A stretch of DNA of 64,000 nt from Bacillus sp. EAC (GTDB lineage: Bacteria > Bacillota > Bacilli > Bacillales > Bacillaceae_G). Within the stretch, counting starts at the first letter, position 1. The number at the start of each line of letters is the position of its first letter. The notes beneath the pieces were generated by a model. That model worked only from the letters and a program-made list of their open reading frames with translations. It did not search any database and was not told the DNA's origin. Shown in pieces: positions 37,956 to 46,937 of this stretch. The stretch lies in NCBI RefSeq assembly GCF_002156875.1, contig NZ_NCSY01000003.1:207954-271953 (forward strand), in the 5' to 3' direction. The position numbers were made by a program, and so were the translations under genes.

Positions 37956-38882
37956 TTACTTTTTCCTTCTATTAAAAATTCCGATTGAAACGATACCAAT
38001 CAACAAAACAATGTATATCAAAGGTTGAATGAAAATACACACTATTAATATAAGAATTGGTACTGCTTTTGTTAACTTTTTCAAATGACTAAAATAAAAA
38101 ATCGATGCAAATCCTTGTACGATCAATAGTAACTGTAGTACATAAGTTAAGTTAATTACAGCGATATATAAAAAACTATTTTCAGCTAATTTAAAAAAGT
38201 TAAAGATTAAAACAACTAAAAAGAACCATGAAAATCCTAATGGAATTCTAAATTCTCTAAAAGGCTTAAACTTAGGCGTCTTAATACCTAATCTTTTTAT
38301 TATTGGAAATGTAATAGCTTGTGTTAAAAAAGCGTATACAAAACTTGCCATTAATAATAAAGTTGGAAATATTACTGGAATAAGCTTAAAAGTTTTTGTA
38401 AGGCTATCCAAATTTTTCTCATCATAAGAGATACCTAAATCTGAATACATCTTCTTACTATTATCAATTGAGTCAATTAACATTGTTGTTATTTTATTAG
38501 CCAAATCTGTTTGGAAATAAACCTTGGCCAATATATTCAATAGTACTATATGTATTAATACTAAAAACGTACTACTTAATAAAATCTCACCTTTACTTCT
38601 TTCGTTTTTAAGTAAATATCCTATCAAAATCCCCAGAGTTGAAAACATTACAGTAACTGGAATCATTGTTACACCTGTCATAATGAGTGTTAGACCTATT
38701 CCTACACAGGTTATTACGATTGACTCTTTTAAAGGAAATTTAAAACTAAATCGAATAAATGGTAGCGGAATAAAAAATAGTAAGACAAGTGACATTATAG
38801 GTATATATGTGAATAGTAACAATAGGATAGAGTAAATCGCTAATGCTACTGCACCTTCAGAAATTAAACGAGCTGATTTCAA
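37956..38882 (-). CDS. yybS: YybS-like DUF2232 membrane protein
   Basis: A 308-residue polytopic protein with about eight spans and the DUF2232 pattern, always next to rpsR and gdpP in Bacillus. Possibly a substrate-binding (S) component-like membrane protein, but the function is not known. Located 76 bases before gdpP. Confidence 0.87.
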   Translation of the reverse strand: MKSARLISEGAVALAIYSILLLLFTYIPIMSLVLLFFIPLPFIRFSFKFPLKESIVITCVGIGLTLIMTGVTMIPVTVMFSTLGILIGYLLKNERSKGEILLSSTFLVLIHIVLLNILAKVYFQTDLANKITTMLIDSIDNSKKMYSDLGISYDEKNLDSLTKTFKLIPVIFPTLLLMASFVYAFLTQAITFPIIKRLGIKTPKFKPFREFRIPLGFSWFFLVVLIFNFFKLAENSFLYIAVINLTYVLQLLLIVQGFASIFYFSHLKKLTKAVPILILIVCIFIQPLIYIVLLIGIVSIGIFNRRKK

Positions 38883-38980
38883 TTTGTTGCTCCTTTCTAC
38901 TACACCAACTTAATACCGGTAAGCATACTAACTCCTATTTTACCATAAAACATTATAAAAAATGAAACCTTCATAAAGAC

Positions 38981-39015
38981 AAAAAAAGTACAGCACGAGA
39001 ATGCTGTACTTTTTT
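38981..39015 (-). terminator. Terminator of rpsF-ssb-rpsR
   Basis: A strong hairpin (AAAAAAAGTACAGCA with TGCTGTACTTTTTTT), seven to ten bases after the rpsR stop. Confidence 0.92.
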
Positions 39016-39025
39016 ATTATTCAGC

Positions 39026-39265
39026 TTATTCAGCCACGTATGGTAATAATGCCATTTGACGAGAGCGTTTGATTGCAATCGTTAATTTACGTTGGTATCT
39101 AGCTGAAGTACCAGTTACACGACGAGGTAAAATTTTACCACGCTCTGATACGAAACGTTTTAATAACTCTGTATCTTTATAGTCGATTTTAGTTATGCCG
39201 TTTGAAGTAAAGTAACAAACTTTACGACGCTTAGCACGTCCACCTTTACGTCCACCCATTGCCAT
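39026..39265 (-). CDS. rpsR: Ribosomal protein bS18
   Basis: A 79-residue small-subunit protein. The Arg/Lys-rich N-terminus and [14 protein letters not shown] motif are diagnostic. The chosen ATG (39263-39265) follows GGAGGG. It pairs with S6 both in the ribosome and in the leader-RNA feedback of this operon. Confidence 0.98.
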   Translation of the reverse strand: MAMGGRKGGRAKRRKVCYFTSNGITKIDYKDTELLKRFVSERGKILPRRVTGTSARYQRKLTIAIKRSRQMALLPYVAE

Positions 39266-39333
39266 TTCATTTCCCTCCTTTTTTTTAAGAATTCATTTTT
39301 GTAATGTTTACCGTTCAACAATACATTTTATTA

Positions 39334-39819
39334 TTAGAAAGGAAGGTCATCATCAGTAATATCAATTGTTTTGCTTGTCCCACCGAATGGATCATCATTA
39401 AAGCTAGGCTTCCCTGATGGCGCTTCAAAAGGATTTCCAGCGTTAGCCCCTTGGTTTTGTTGGTTCATTCCAAATGAACCACCTTGGTTGTTTGATGCAT
39501 TTCTTGGTTCTAAGAATTGGACAGAGTCTGCAACAACTTCTGTTACATAAACTTTCTTTCCATCTTGACCATCATAACTTCTAGTTTGTATGCGACCTTC
39601 AACGCCCGCTAAGCTTCCTTTTTTCAAGAAGTTCGCAACGTTTTCAGCAGGTTTTCTCCAGATAACGCAGTTAATAAAATCTGCTTCTCGATCTCCTGAC
39701 TGATTTGAGAAGGTACGATTTACCGCTAGAGTAAATGTAGCAACAGCAACCCCAGCTGGTGTATAACGTAAGTCTGGATCCTTTGTTAGACGACCTACAA
39801 GCACAACACGATTGATCAT
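39334..39819 (-). CDS. ssb: Single-stranded DNA-binding protein
   Basis: A 161-residue OB-fold protein (about 1-110) with a Gly/Asn/Gln-rich linker and the acidic tail ending Asp-Asp-Asp-Leu-Pro-Phe that recruits repair and replication partners. It is the middle gene of rpsF-ssb-rpsR. Confidence 0.98.
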   Translation of the reverse strand: MINRVVLVGRLTKDPDLRYTPAGVAVATFTLAVNRTFSNQSGDREADFINCVIWRKPAENVANFLKKGSLAGVEGRIQTRSYDGQDGKKVYVTEVVADSVQFLEPRNASNNQGGSFGMNQQNQGANAGNPFEAPSGKPSFNDDPFGGTSKTIDITDDDLPF

Positions 39820-39851
39820 CCGATTCTTACCTCCCTAAGGCATTTCAAATA

Positions 39852-40142
39852 TTATTTGTCTTCTTCACGGATAACGATATGGCGAATGATATCTTCGCTG
39901 ATTTTCGCTAAACGATCGAATTCTTGTACTGCTTCTGGTTTACTAGAAACATTTACAAGCATGTAATGTCCATCACGGAAATCGTTAATTTCATAAGCTA
40001 AACGACGTTTACCCCACTCTTTAACGTTTGTGATTTCTGCACCTTGTTCAGTTAAAACGTTGTTAAAACGCTCAACTAATGCTTTTTGTGCTTCGTCTTC
40101 CATATTTGGTCGAACGATGTACATGATTTCGTATTTATTCAT
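39852..40142 (-). CDS. rpsF: Ribosomal protein bS6
   Basis: A 96-residue small-subunit protein beginning Met-Asn-Lys-Tyr-Glu-Ile-Met-Tyr-Ile. I use the ATG at 40142, after AAAGGAGGTG, not an upstream in-frame codon, which would translate the leader hairpin. First gene of the operon. Confidence 0.97.
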   Translation of the reverse strand: MNKYEIMYIVRPNMEDEAQKALVERFNNVLTEQGAEITNVKEWGKRRLAYEINDFRDGHYMLVNVSSKPEAVQEFDRLAKISEDIIRHIVIREEDK

Positions 40143-40149
40143 CACAATG

Positions 40150-40205
40150 TCACCTCCTTTTGGTCTAACGGCCCAATTAAGGGCAAGGAGCAATTTTATT
40201 AATCA
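40150..40205 (-). promoter_or_regulatory. Candidate S6:S18 leader RNA of rpsF
   Basis: On the minus strand, GCCCTTAATTGGGC forms a short hairpin (40171-40184) followed by CCG and then the ribosome-binding site. A hairpin with an adjacent unpaired CCG is the known binding motif for the S6:S18 dimer that represses rpsF operons. Position fits; the motif is short, so moderately sure. Confidence 0.5.
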
Positions 40206-40271
40206 CTCACGAGTTCAAATTATAGCATATAAAAATTTATATAGCAAACCAATAATAATTTAGGCTTACTC

Positions 40272-41372
40272 TTAAACATTAAAACGGAAATGCATTACGT
40301 CTCCATCTTGAACGATATATTCTTTCCCTTCAAGACGAACTTTTCCAGCTTCTTTTGCAGTAGTCATTGAGCCATATGATGCTAAATCTTCGTATGAAAC
40401 AGTTTCTGCACGGATAAACCCACGTTCAAAGTCAGTGTGAATAACTCCAGCACATTGTGGTGCTTTCATACCTTTTTTGAATGTCCAAGCACGTACCTCT
40501 TGAACACCAGCAGTAAAGTATGTTGCTAAGCCTAGTAAATGATACGCTGCACGAATTAATTGATCTAAACCTGATTCTTCAATTCCGATTTCTTGCAGGA
40601 ATGAACGCTTTTCTTCATCATCTAATTCTGCAATTTCTTCTTCGATTTTTGCACTAATGACAATTACCTGAGATCCTTCTGCATCTGCAAAAGCACGAAC
40701 TTTTTCTACATATTCATTAGAAGATGGGTCAACAATGTCATCTTCACCAACATTTGCGATATATAGCATTGGTTTTGTTGTTAATAAATGTAATCCTTTA
40801 ACAACCTTCATTTGTTCTTCAGTAAATTCAACTGATCGAGCAGGTTTATCACTTTCAAACGCATCTCTTAGTTTTACTAAAATTTCATGCTCATATGATG
40901 CATCTTTATCTTTCTGTTTAGCTAATTTAGCTACACGATCAATTCTTTTTTCAACTGACTCTAAATCAGCCAGAATTAATTCCAGATTAATCGTTTCGAT
41001 ATCTGCAATTGGATCTACTTTACCAGAAACGTGCGTGATATTATCATCCGCGAAGCAACGTACAACCTGACAAATTGCATCCACTTGGCGAATATGAGAT
41101 AAGAATTTATTTCCTAAACCTTCACCTTTACTTGCACCTTTTACGATCCCTGCAATATCAGTGAACTCAAATGTTGTTGGAACTGTTTTTTTCGGTTGAA
41201 CTAATTCAGTTAATTTCTCTAAACGATAGTCTGGTACTTCTACTACTCCTACGTTTGGATCAATTGTACAAAACGGATAGTTTGCTGATTCAGCACCGGC
41301 TTGTGTAATTGCATTAAATAATGTTGACTTTCCTACGTTTGGTAAACCTACGATACCTGCTGTTAATGCCAT
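40272..41372 (-). CDS. ychF: Redox-regulated ATPase YchF/Ola1
   Basis: A 366-residue Obg-family NTPase that prefers ATP and associates with ribosomes. G1 Gly-Leu-Pro-Asn-Val-Gly-Lys-Ser-Thr, G3 Asp-Ile-Ala-Gly, a coiled-coil insert, and a C-terminal TGS domain (Phe-Thr-Ala-Gly...Val-Gln-Asp-Gly-Asp-Val-Met-His-Phe). The ATG at 41372 with AGGAG gives the usual length. Confidence 0.97.
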   Translation of the reverse strand: MALTAGIVGLPNVGKSTLFNAITQAGAESANYPFCTIDPNVGVVEVPDYRLEKLTELVQPKKTVPTTFEFTDIAGIVKGASKGEGLGNKFLSHIRQVDAICQVVRCFADDNITHVSGKVDPIADIETINLELILADLESVEKRIDRVAKLAKQKDKDASYEHEILVKLRDAFESDKPARSVEFTEEQMKVVKGLHLLTTKPMLYIANVGEDDIVDPSSNEYVEKVRAFADAEGSQVIVISAKIEEEIAELDDEEKRSFLQEIGIEESGLDQLIRAAYHLLGLATYFTAGVQEVRAWTFKKGMKAPQCAGVIHTDFERGFIRAETVSYEDLASYGSMTTAKEAGKVRLEGKEYIVQDGDVMHFRFNV

Positions 41373-41468
41373 AATTTCCACTCCTATACGAACTTAGTTA
41401 ATCTTTCACAATTATATTGATTTCAAAAAAAAATAACAAGAATATCCGAATAATATTTTCAACATACG

Positions 41469-41518
41469 AAAGGTATCTAATAAGAGCGGTAACAAGTTGC
41501 TCCTACTAGATACCTTTT
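41469..41518 (-). terminator. Hairpin after the DUF951 gene
   Basis: Perfect 11-bp stem AAAGGTATCTA with TAGATACCTTT and an inner GAGC/GCTC stem; moderate T-run. Confidence 0.6.
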
Positions 41519-41533
41519 AATATTTGTATAGTA

Positions 41534-41731
41534 CTACTCTTCTGCCTTAATTAAAACTTTTTTTAATTTTCTTGAAAACTCTCTACGCGGTATAAGAACA
41601 CTATGCCCACAGCCCTCACATTTGAGGCGAATATCCATACCCATGCGAATGATTTTCCATTTATTCACACCACAAGGATGTGCTTTTTTCATTTCTACTA
41701 TATCATTTAAATTAAAAACCTTCTCTTCCAC
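41534..41731 (-). CDS. DUF951 protein (YyzM-like)
   Basis: A 65-residue basic protein. Phe-Asn-Leu-Asn-Asp-Ile-Val-Glu-Met-Lys-Lys-Ala-His-Pro-Cys-Gly and the later Cys-Glu-Gly-Cys-Gly form the conserved Cys pattern of DUF951, perhaps a zinc site that binds nucleic acid. It is found beside ychF and an MscS gene in many Firmicutes. Function unknown. Confidence 0.88.
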   Translation of the reverse strand: MEEKVFNLNDIVEMKKAHPCGVNKWKIIRMGMDIRLKCEGCGHSVLIPRREFSRKLKKVLIKAEE

Positions 41732-41765
41732 TGATCATTTCACTTCCTTAATAGTAGAATAAAGA

Positions 41766-42647
41766 CTAAGCGTTTTCGTTTTTAGCTTCTGGTTGTCTAT
41801 ATAATACCATTTTTGGATAAGGAATTTCTATGTTATTTCTTTCAAGTATTTCTTTAATCTCTTTACGAATGGCTCTTGATATTTTAAATTGAGTCATTGG
41901 TTTCACTTCTGACGCAATCCTTAAAGTCACTTCAGATGGACCAAGGTTTTGTATTCCAAGATATTCTGGTGGTTTTACCATCTCTTCATATCTAGCTGGC
42001 ATCGTTTCTAAATGTTCCTCTATAACCGCTTGTGCGTGTTCAATTTCACCTTCATATGAAATACTAATATCTACTAAAGCAACTGCATTGTGAAGAGAAA
42101 AATTAGTTACTTCGGTTATCATACCATTTTGAATAATATGTAACTCACCCGTACCACTTCTTATTTTAGTAGTTTTTAATCCTATTGATTGTACAGTTCC
42201 TTCAAAAGTTTGTATTCTAATATAATCCCCTACAGAAAATTGGTCTTCAAACAATATGAAAAATCCTGAAATGATATCTTTAACTAAACTTTGTGCACCA
42301 AAACCTAGTGCAACACCACCAACTCCTGCGCCTACAATAAGACCTTTTGTTTCAACGCCGAATATTGGTAGGATTGTCAAAACGGCAATAAAAAACACAA
42401 CATAAGCGAGTACGTTTTCTAATAGTTTTACAAGAGTATTAGATCGTCTCTCTGATACTTGTAACGGGCCTCTTGCATTTACTTTTAAAATTTTGCGAAT
42501 TAATTTCCTTCCAAATTTAACAGCCAATACGGAAGCAATAATTATTAGTGCTACTTTAATTGAGGAGCTAAAAAGTGTATCCCATTGGCTCTCAGTTAGC
42601 ATTGAATCTTTAATTGTTTTTTCTGCTTGATTCAAAGATGTTTCCAT
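41766..42647 (-). CDS. Small-conductance mechanosensitive channel (MscS family)
   Basis: A 293-residue channel. Three N-terminal spans; the pore helix is the Gly/Ala-rich segment around residues 105-125 (Gly-Val-Gly-Gly-Val-Ala-Leu-Gly-Phe-Gly-Ala-Gln), followed by the beta domain (Phe-Ser-Val-Gly-Asp-Tyr-Ile) and a C-terminal vestibule. It opens under membrane tension to release solutes on hypo-osmotic shock. Confidence 0.92.
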   Translation of the reverse strand: METSLNQAEKTIKDSMLTESQWDTLFSSSIKVALIIIASVLAVKFGRKLIRKILKVNARGPLQVSERRSNTLVKLLENVLAYVVFFIAVLTILPIFGVETKGLIVGAGVGGVALGFGAQSLVKDIISGFFILFEDQFSVGDYIRIQTFEGTVQSIGLKTTKIRSGTGELHIIQNGMITEVTNFSLHNAVALVDISISYEGEIEHAQAVIEEHLETMPARYEEMVKPPEYLGIQNLGPSEVTLRIASEVKPMTQFKISRAIRKEIKEILERNNIEIPYPKMVLYRQPEAKNENA

Positions 42648-42835
42648 TTTATCCCCCTGTTCACTTTCTTCTATTTCTTTAAAAGTAATACTAAACGAAA
42701 AGGAAATTTTAAACCATAAAAATACCTAAATGTAACCATAAAGTAATTTTATAATAAAGATAACTAGTAAAGTATAAATTGTTTAAATATTGCATAAACT
42801 ATTACTACTCTTTTAAATGAAAAGTAGGCGATAGT

Positions 42836-43411
42836 ATGCAGTTTCCAGCAAATCCTTTGCGTAATTTATTTAAAGATGATTATTCAGTATTTTTAGATGA
42901 TGAAAATGCAGTTGAGCAGTTTGCGGATCGTCTCTGCAAGTCGATTCCTAATCTTTACGCTAGTGAAGTTGTCTTTGTATGTATAGGTACTGATCGTTCA
43001 ACTGGAGATTCTTTAGGTCCGTTAGTCGGAACAATGCTAGGAGAATTAAATTTAAATAGGTTCCATTATTATGGTACTCTTGATGAACCAATTCATGCGT
43101 TAAATCTTTCAGAACAATTAGAGATGATAAAAAGCAAGCATAATAACCCTTTTATCATCGCAATCGATGCATGTTTAGGTAGAGTTAAAAGTATTGGTAG
43201 TGTTCGACTATCAAACGGGCCACTAAAACCTGGAGCTGCAATGAAAAAGGAATTACCACCTGTAGGAGAATTAAATTTAACTGGTGTTGTGAACGTTAGT
43301 GGTTTTATGGAATTTTATGTACTTCAAAATACGAGGTTAAGTCTTGTAATGAAGTTGGCAAGGTTTATTGCTAAATCAATTAAAGAAACTGAAGTTAAAT
43401 TGACATGTTAA
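42836..43411 (+). CDS. yyaC: Sporulation protein YyaC
   Basis: A 191-residue protein related to the germination protease (GPR) fold. Val-Cys-Ile-Gly-Thr-Asp-Arg-Ser-Thr-Gly-Asp-Ser-Leu-Gly-Pro (about 48-62) and Ala-Ile-Asp-Ala-Cys-Leu-Gly near 105 are characteristic. It is a plus-strand island among minus-strand genes, convergent with parB, as in other Bacillus. Role in sporulation is inferred from its family. Confidence 0.93.
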   Translation: MQFPANPLRNLFKDDYSVFLDDENAVEQFADRLCKSIPNLYASEVVFVCIGTDRSTGDSLGPLVGTMLGELNLNRFHYYGTLDEPIHALNLSEQLEMIKSKHNNPFIIAIDACLGRVKSIGSVRLSNGPLKPGAAMKKELPPVGELNLTGVVNVSGFMEFYVLQNTRLSLVMKLARFIAKSIKETEVKLTC

Positions 43412-43468
43412 TTCAAATTTTCATTTTAGTAGTTTACTAACTTACACAAATAAAATATCAGTATACAA

Positions 43469-43516
43469 AAGGAACACTAATTGGATTTTTGGCGAGCAAA
43501 ACAATTAGTGTTCCTT
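43469..43516. terminator. Shared terminator of yyaC and parB
   Basis: Perfect 15-bp inverted repeat (43469-43483 with 43502-43516) between two converging genes. Confidence 0.8.
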
Positions 43517-43525
43517 AGTATCATA

Positions 43526-44368
43526 CTATTTTATTATCGAAAGGATTCTCTCAAGATCCTCTTTATTAAAAAATTGGATTTCAATCTTACCCTTATCTTT
43601 GACTGATTTAATTTTAACAGATGTACCAAACTTCTCCTGTAGAACATCCTCGTATTCGCTAAAAAACACGTTTTTACTTGGTAATTTCTTTATTGTTTCA
43701 CGTGAAACATTGGAGTTTAATTCATTAACTAACGTTTCAACTTCTCTAACGCTAAGATTTTTTTCAATTACCTTTAATGCAGTACCTTCAATTAAACCTT
43801 TTCTTTTTAGACCTAAAAGAGCTCTCCCATGTCCCATAGAGAGTGTACCATTTTCAACCATTTCTTGAACTGAATTTGGTAAAGTTAATATTCTTAAATA
43901 ATTTGCAATGTGCGGTCGGCTCTTACCTAGCTTTTTTGCAAGTTGTTCTTGTGTCAAATGTAATTGCTCTATTAACGTCTGATAAGCCTCAGCTTCCTCA
44001 AGAGGATTCAAATCATCTCGCTGTAAATTTTCTAATACTGCAAGTTCCATCATTTGCTCTTCAGTTAGATCTCTTACGATAACCGGAACAGTATTTAATC
44101 CTGCATTCTTAGCAGCTCGAAAACGTCGTTCACCAGCAACAATTTGAAAACCTTTAATACTTTTCCTTGCAATTATAGGTTGTAAAATACCATGTTCTAT
44201 TACGGATTGAGTTAATTCCTGCATGGCAATCTCATCAAAAAATTTTCTAGGTTGATAAGGATTTGGTCTTAGTTCTTTAAGTGAAATCTCTTGGACAACC
44301 TCTTCATTTAACTGTTGATCAATATCTTGGAAGAATGCTCCAATACCTTTTCCTAAACCTTTAGCCAT
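43526..44368 (-). CDS. parB: Chromosome-partitioning protein ParB (Spo0J)
   Basis: A 280-residue CTP-dependent DNA clamp. The N-terminal domain has Asn-Pro-Tyr-Gln-Pro-Arg near 39 and Gly-Glu-Arg-Arg-Phe-Arg-Ala-Ala near 78 (CTP site); the central helix-turn-helix recognises parS; the C-terminal domain dimerises. I use the ATG at 44368, which overlaps the parA stop by eight bases; a TTG two codons earlier is possible. The gene itself contains a perfect parS. Confidence 0.96.
   Translation of the reverse strand: MAKGLGKGIGAFFQDIDQQLNEEVVQEISLKELRPNPYQPRKFFDEIAMQELTQSVIEHGILQPIIARKSIKGFQIVAGERRFRAAKNAGLNTVPVIVRDLTEEQMMELAVLENLQRDDLNPLEEAEAYQTLIEQLHLTQEQLAKKLGKSRPHIANYLRILTLPNSVQEMVENGTLSMGHGRALLGLKRKGLIEGTALKVIEKNLSVREVETLVNELNSNVSRETIKKLPSKNVFFSEYEDVLQEKFGTSVKIKSVKDKGKIEIQFFNKEDLERILSIIK
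43694..43709. other. parS centromere site inside parB
   Basis: Perfect TGTTTCACGTGAAACA within the parB coding region, read as Val-Ser-Arg-Glu-Thr. Spo0J genes in Bacillus commonly carry such a site. Confidence 0.96.
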
Positions 44369-45122
44369 TATCAATCACTTCCTTTGCTAGTTCAAGATAG
44401 ACTTCTGCACCTCTAGACTTCGGATCATATGTAATAATAGGTTTACCATGACTCGGCGCTTCGCTTAAGCGGATATTTCTTGGAATAATTGATTTATAAA
44501 CGCGATCTTGGAAGTATTTTTTTACTTCTTCAATAACTTGTAGCCCTAAATTTGTACGAGCATCTAGCATTGTTAAAAGTACACCTTCAATTGCTAAATT
44601 CTTATTTAAATGTTTTTGAACTAATCTCACTGTGCTTAATAACTGACTTAAGCCTTCTAATGCGTAATATTCACACTGTACTGGTATAATAATGGAATCC
44701 GATGCAGTTAATGAGTTTAAAGTTAATAAGCCAAGAGATGGAGGACAATCTATTAAAATATAATCATAGTTTCCTTTAACTGTATCTAACGCACGTTTCA
44801 AACGAACTTCTCTAGATATAGTAGGTACTAGTTCGATTTCAGCACCAGCAAGTTGAATTGTTGCTGGAATGATATCAAAGTTCGGAATAGCGGTGTTTAA
44901 TATTACGTTTTTCGCTTCAACATCATCAACTAATACATTGTATACACACTGATTAACATCTGCTTTTTCAATTCCAATCCCACTTGTAGCGTTTCCTTGA
45001 GGATCTATATCGACTAACAATACTTTTTTACCTAAATGAGCTAAACAAGCGCTTAAATTAACTGATGTTGTCGTCTTACCAACACCACCTTTTTGATTAG
45101 CTATAGAGATTACTTTAACCAC
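44361..45122 (-). CDS. parA: Chromosome-partitioning ATPase ParA (Soj)
   Basis: A 253-residue Walker-type ATPase with deviant P-loop Lys-Gly-Gly-Val-Gly-Lys-Thr-Thr (about 11-18), Val-Asp-Ile-Asp-Pro-Gln-Gly-Asn-Ala near 38 and Ile-Asp-Cys-Pro-Pro near 122. It moves ParB-parS complexes and controls DnaA. I start it at the GTG at 45122, giving the B. subtilis Soj length; an upstream extension of ten codons is unlikely. Confidence 0.96.
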   Translation of the reverse strand: MVKVISIANQKGGVGKTTTSVNLSACLAHLGKKVLLVDIDPQGNATSGIGIEKADVNQCVYNVLVDDVEAKNVILNTAIPNFDIIPATIQLAGAEIELVPTISREVRLKRALDTVKGNYDYILIDCPPSLGLLTLNSLTASDSIIIPVQCEYYALEGLSQLLSTVRLVQKHLNKNLAIEGVLLTMLDARTNLGLQVIEEVKKYFQDRVYKSIIPRNIRLSEAPSHGKPIITYDPKSRGAEVYLELAKEVIDNG

Positions 45123-45212
45123 TTTGTAATCTACTCCTTCCACAACAAACAATTCTTAATTTCTATTCTATCATGAATACATTCATCATTGTGTTTAGAT
45201 TTAAAAATGGAC

Positions 45213-45245
45213 AAAAAAAATTCACCACTAGATTAGAGGTGAATT
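45213..45245 (-). terminator. Terminator of noc
   Basis: Stem TTCACCACTA/TAGAGGTGAA type hairpin with an eight-T tail on the minus strand. Confidence 0.85.
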
Positions 45246-45259
45246 AGTGAAAAATACCA

Positions 45260-46123
45260 TTATTTTTTAGGTATTTTTATAGTTATTTGATAGTATTCAT
45301 CATGTTCTTCTTCTTGACTATCAATATTCATGCCAGTTTTCGTAACCATTTGTAAAGATTCACGAATGGTGTTCATTGCAATGCGAATATCCTTACTAAT
45401 CGCTTTGAATTTCGGTTTAGGTTTTGGTTTTTTCTCTGTTAATAAAGCAACCACACGATCTTCAGTTTGTTTTACATTCAACTGTTTATCAATAATTTCT
45501 TGTAGTAATGTAATTTGCAATTGAGGTAGCTTTAAAGGAATAAGTGCTCTAGCGTGACGTTCTGTAATTCTTTTATCCAATAACGCTTGTTGAATATCCT
45601 CTGGTAATTTTAACAACCTTAACTTATTTGCAACAGTAGATTGCCCTTTACCTAATCGCTGTGCTAATGCTTCTTGTGTTAAATTATGTAAGTCAATTAA
45701 CTTTTGGTATGCAACAGCTTCTTCAAATGGTGATAGCTCCTCACGTTGCAAATTCTCAATAAGAGCTACAGAGGCAGTCTCTGTATCATTAAATGTTTTT
45801 ACAATTGCAGGGATAGTATCCCATCCTAATGATGAAACGGCTCGGAAACGTCTTTCTCCAGCAATAATTTCAAAGAAGTTTGGCTTAATTTCTCTAACTA
45901 CAATCGGTTGAATAATACCATGAGTTCGGATTGTTAGCGCTAGTTCTTTTATTTTATCATCATCAAAGAATGTTCTTGGTTGATACTGATTAGGAACAAT
46001 CTCTGATATTGGAATTTGGCGTATAATCTCATTACTTGAGACCGAGTCTTGAATATCATCATTCACTTCTTTTTCTGATAGGCCAAATAACTTCGATAAT
46101 GTGCTTTTCAATGTGATTCCCAC
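45260..46123 (-). CDS. noc: Nucleoid occlusion protein Noc
   Basis: A 287-residue ParB paralogue. It has the same Gly-Glu-Arg-Arg-Phe-Arg-Ala block and helix-turn-helix as ParB, but an N-terminal amphipathic segment (about residues 1-20) of the type that anchors Noc to the membrane. It binds its own sites and blocks FtsZ assembly over the nucleoid. Position between rsmG and parA is the usual one. A perfect parS lies just upstream. Confidence 0.94.
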   Translation of the reverse strand: MGITLKSTLSKLFGLSEKEVNDDIQDSVSSNEIIRQIPISEIVPNQYQPRTFFDDDKIKELALTIRTHGIIQPIVVREIKPNFFEIIAGERRFRAVSSLGWDTIPAIVKTFNDTETASVALIENLQREELSPFEEAVAYQKLIDLHNLTQEALAQRLGKGQSTVANKLRLLKLPEDIQQALLDKRITERHARALIPLKLPQLQITLLQEIIDKQLNVKQTEDRVVALLTEKKPKPKPKFKAISKDIRIAMNTIRESLQMVTKTGMNIDSQEEEHDEYYQITIKIPKK

Positions 46124-46164
46124 CCTTTTAGAATTTCGTTCACAACAAAAGTAAACGTAACAAA

Positions 46165-46180
46165 TGTTTCACGTGAAACA
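46165..46180. other. parS centromere site between rsmG and noc
   Basis: Perfect TGTTTCACGTGAAACA in the 74-base gap between rsmG and noc; flanking AAA/TTT extends the palindrome. Confidence 0.95.
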
Positions 46181-46197
46181 TTTGTTAGTTCATCTTA

Positions 46198-46917
46198 TTA
46201 AATTTCTAACGGTTCTTTACCAGGAGTACCAGGTTTACGTGGATACTTAGTTGGTGTCTTGCGTTTCTTTTCTACTATAACAATATTCCGTTCACTATCT
46301 TCACCTGGAAGTACAAAATGATTAATAGCTTTAACTACTCCACCAAGTGTTTTAATTGCATATTCAGCTTTATCCAATTCCTCTTGGCCAGCTGCACCCT
46401 TAAGAGCTACAAAGTGTCCATTCGGCTTTACAAGAGGTAGGCATAGCTCACTTAGTACTGACATTCTAGCAACCGCTCTTGCTGTAACGACATCATAAGA
46501 TTCTCTCATACCAGTTTTCTTAGCAAAAGTTTCTGCACGATCATGATAAAACATGACATTTTCTAATTGTAATTCTTTTGCTAAATGATTTAAGAAAGAA
46601 ATTCTCTTTTGAAGAGAGTCTACTATTGTTAATCGGATAGATGGGAAACAAATTTTAATCGGTATAGAAGGGAAGCCCGCTCCAGCACCAATATCACATA
46701 AAGTAATCTCATCTGAGAAGTCGAAATAAAATGAAGCACTGATTGAATCATAAAAGTGCTTTAAATATACCTCTTCTTCATCAGTAATAGCTGTTAAGTT
46801 CATTTTATTGTTCCATTCAACTAACGTATGAAAATATATTTCAAACTGTTTTAATTGGAAGTCTGATAAATGAATTCCTTTTTCTTTAAGTGCAGCAATA
46901 AACTGTTCTTTATTCAC
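46198..46917 (-). CDS. rsmG: 16S rRNA m7G527 methyltransferase
   Basis: A 239-residue SAM-dependent methyltransferase (GidB). Motif I [11 protein letters not shown] near 70 and Ala-Arg-Ala-Val-Ala near 145. Modifies G527 near the decoding site. 20 bases after mnmG. Confidence 0.96.
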   Translation of the reverse strand: MNKEQFIAALKEKGIHLSDFQLKQFEIYFHTLVEWNNKMNLTAITDEEEVYLKHFYDSISASFYFDFSDEITLCDIGAGAGFPSIPIKICFPSIRLTIVDSLQKRISFLNHLAKELQLENVMFYHDRAETFAKKTGMRESYDVVTARAVARMSVLSELCLPLVKPNGHFVALKGAAGQEELDKAEYAIKTLGGVVKAINHFVLPGEDSERNIVIVEKKRKTPTKYPRKPGTPGKEPLEI

Positions 46918-46937
46918 TAGTATTTCCCCTATCTATA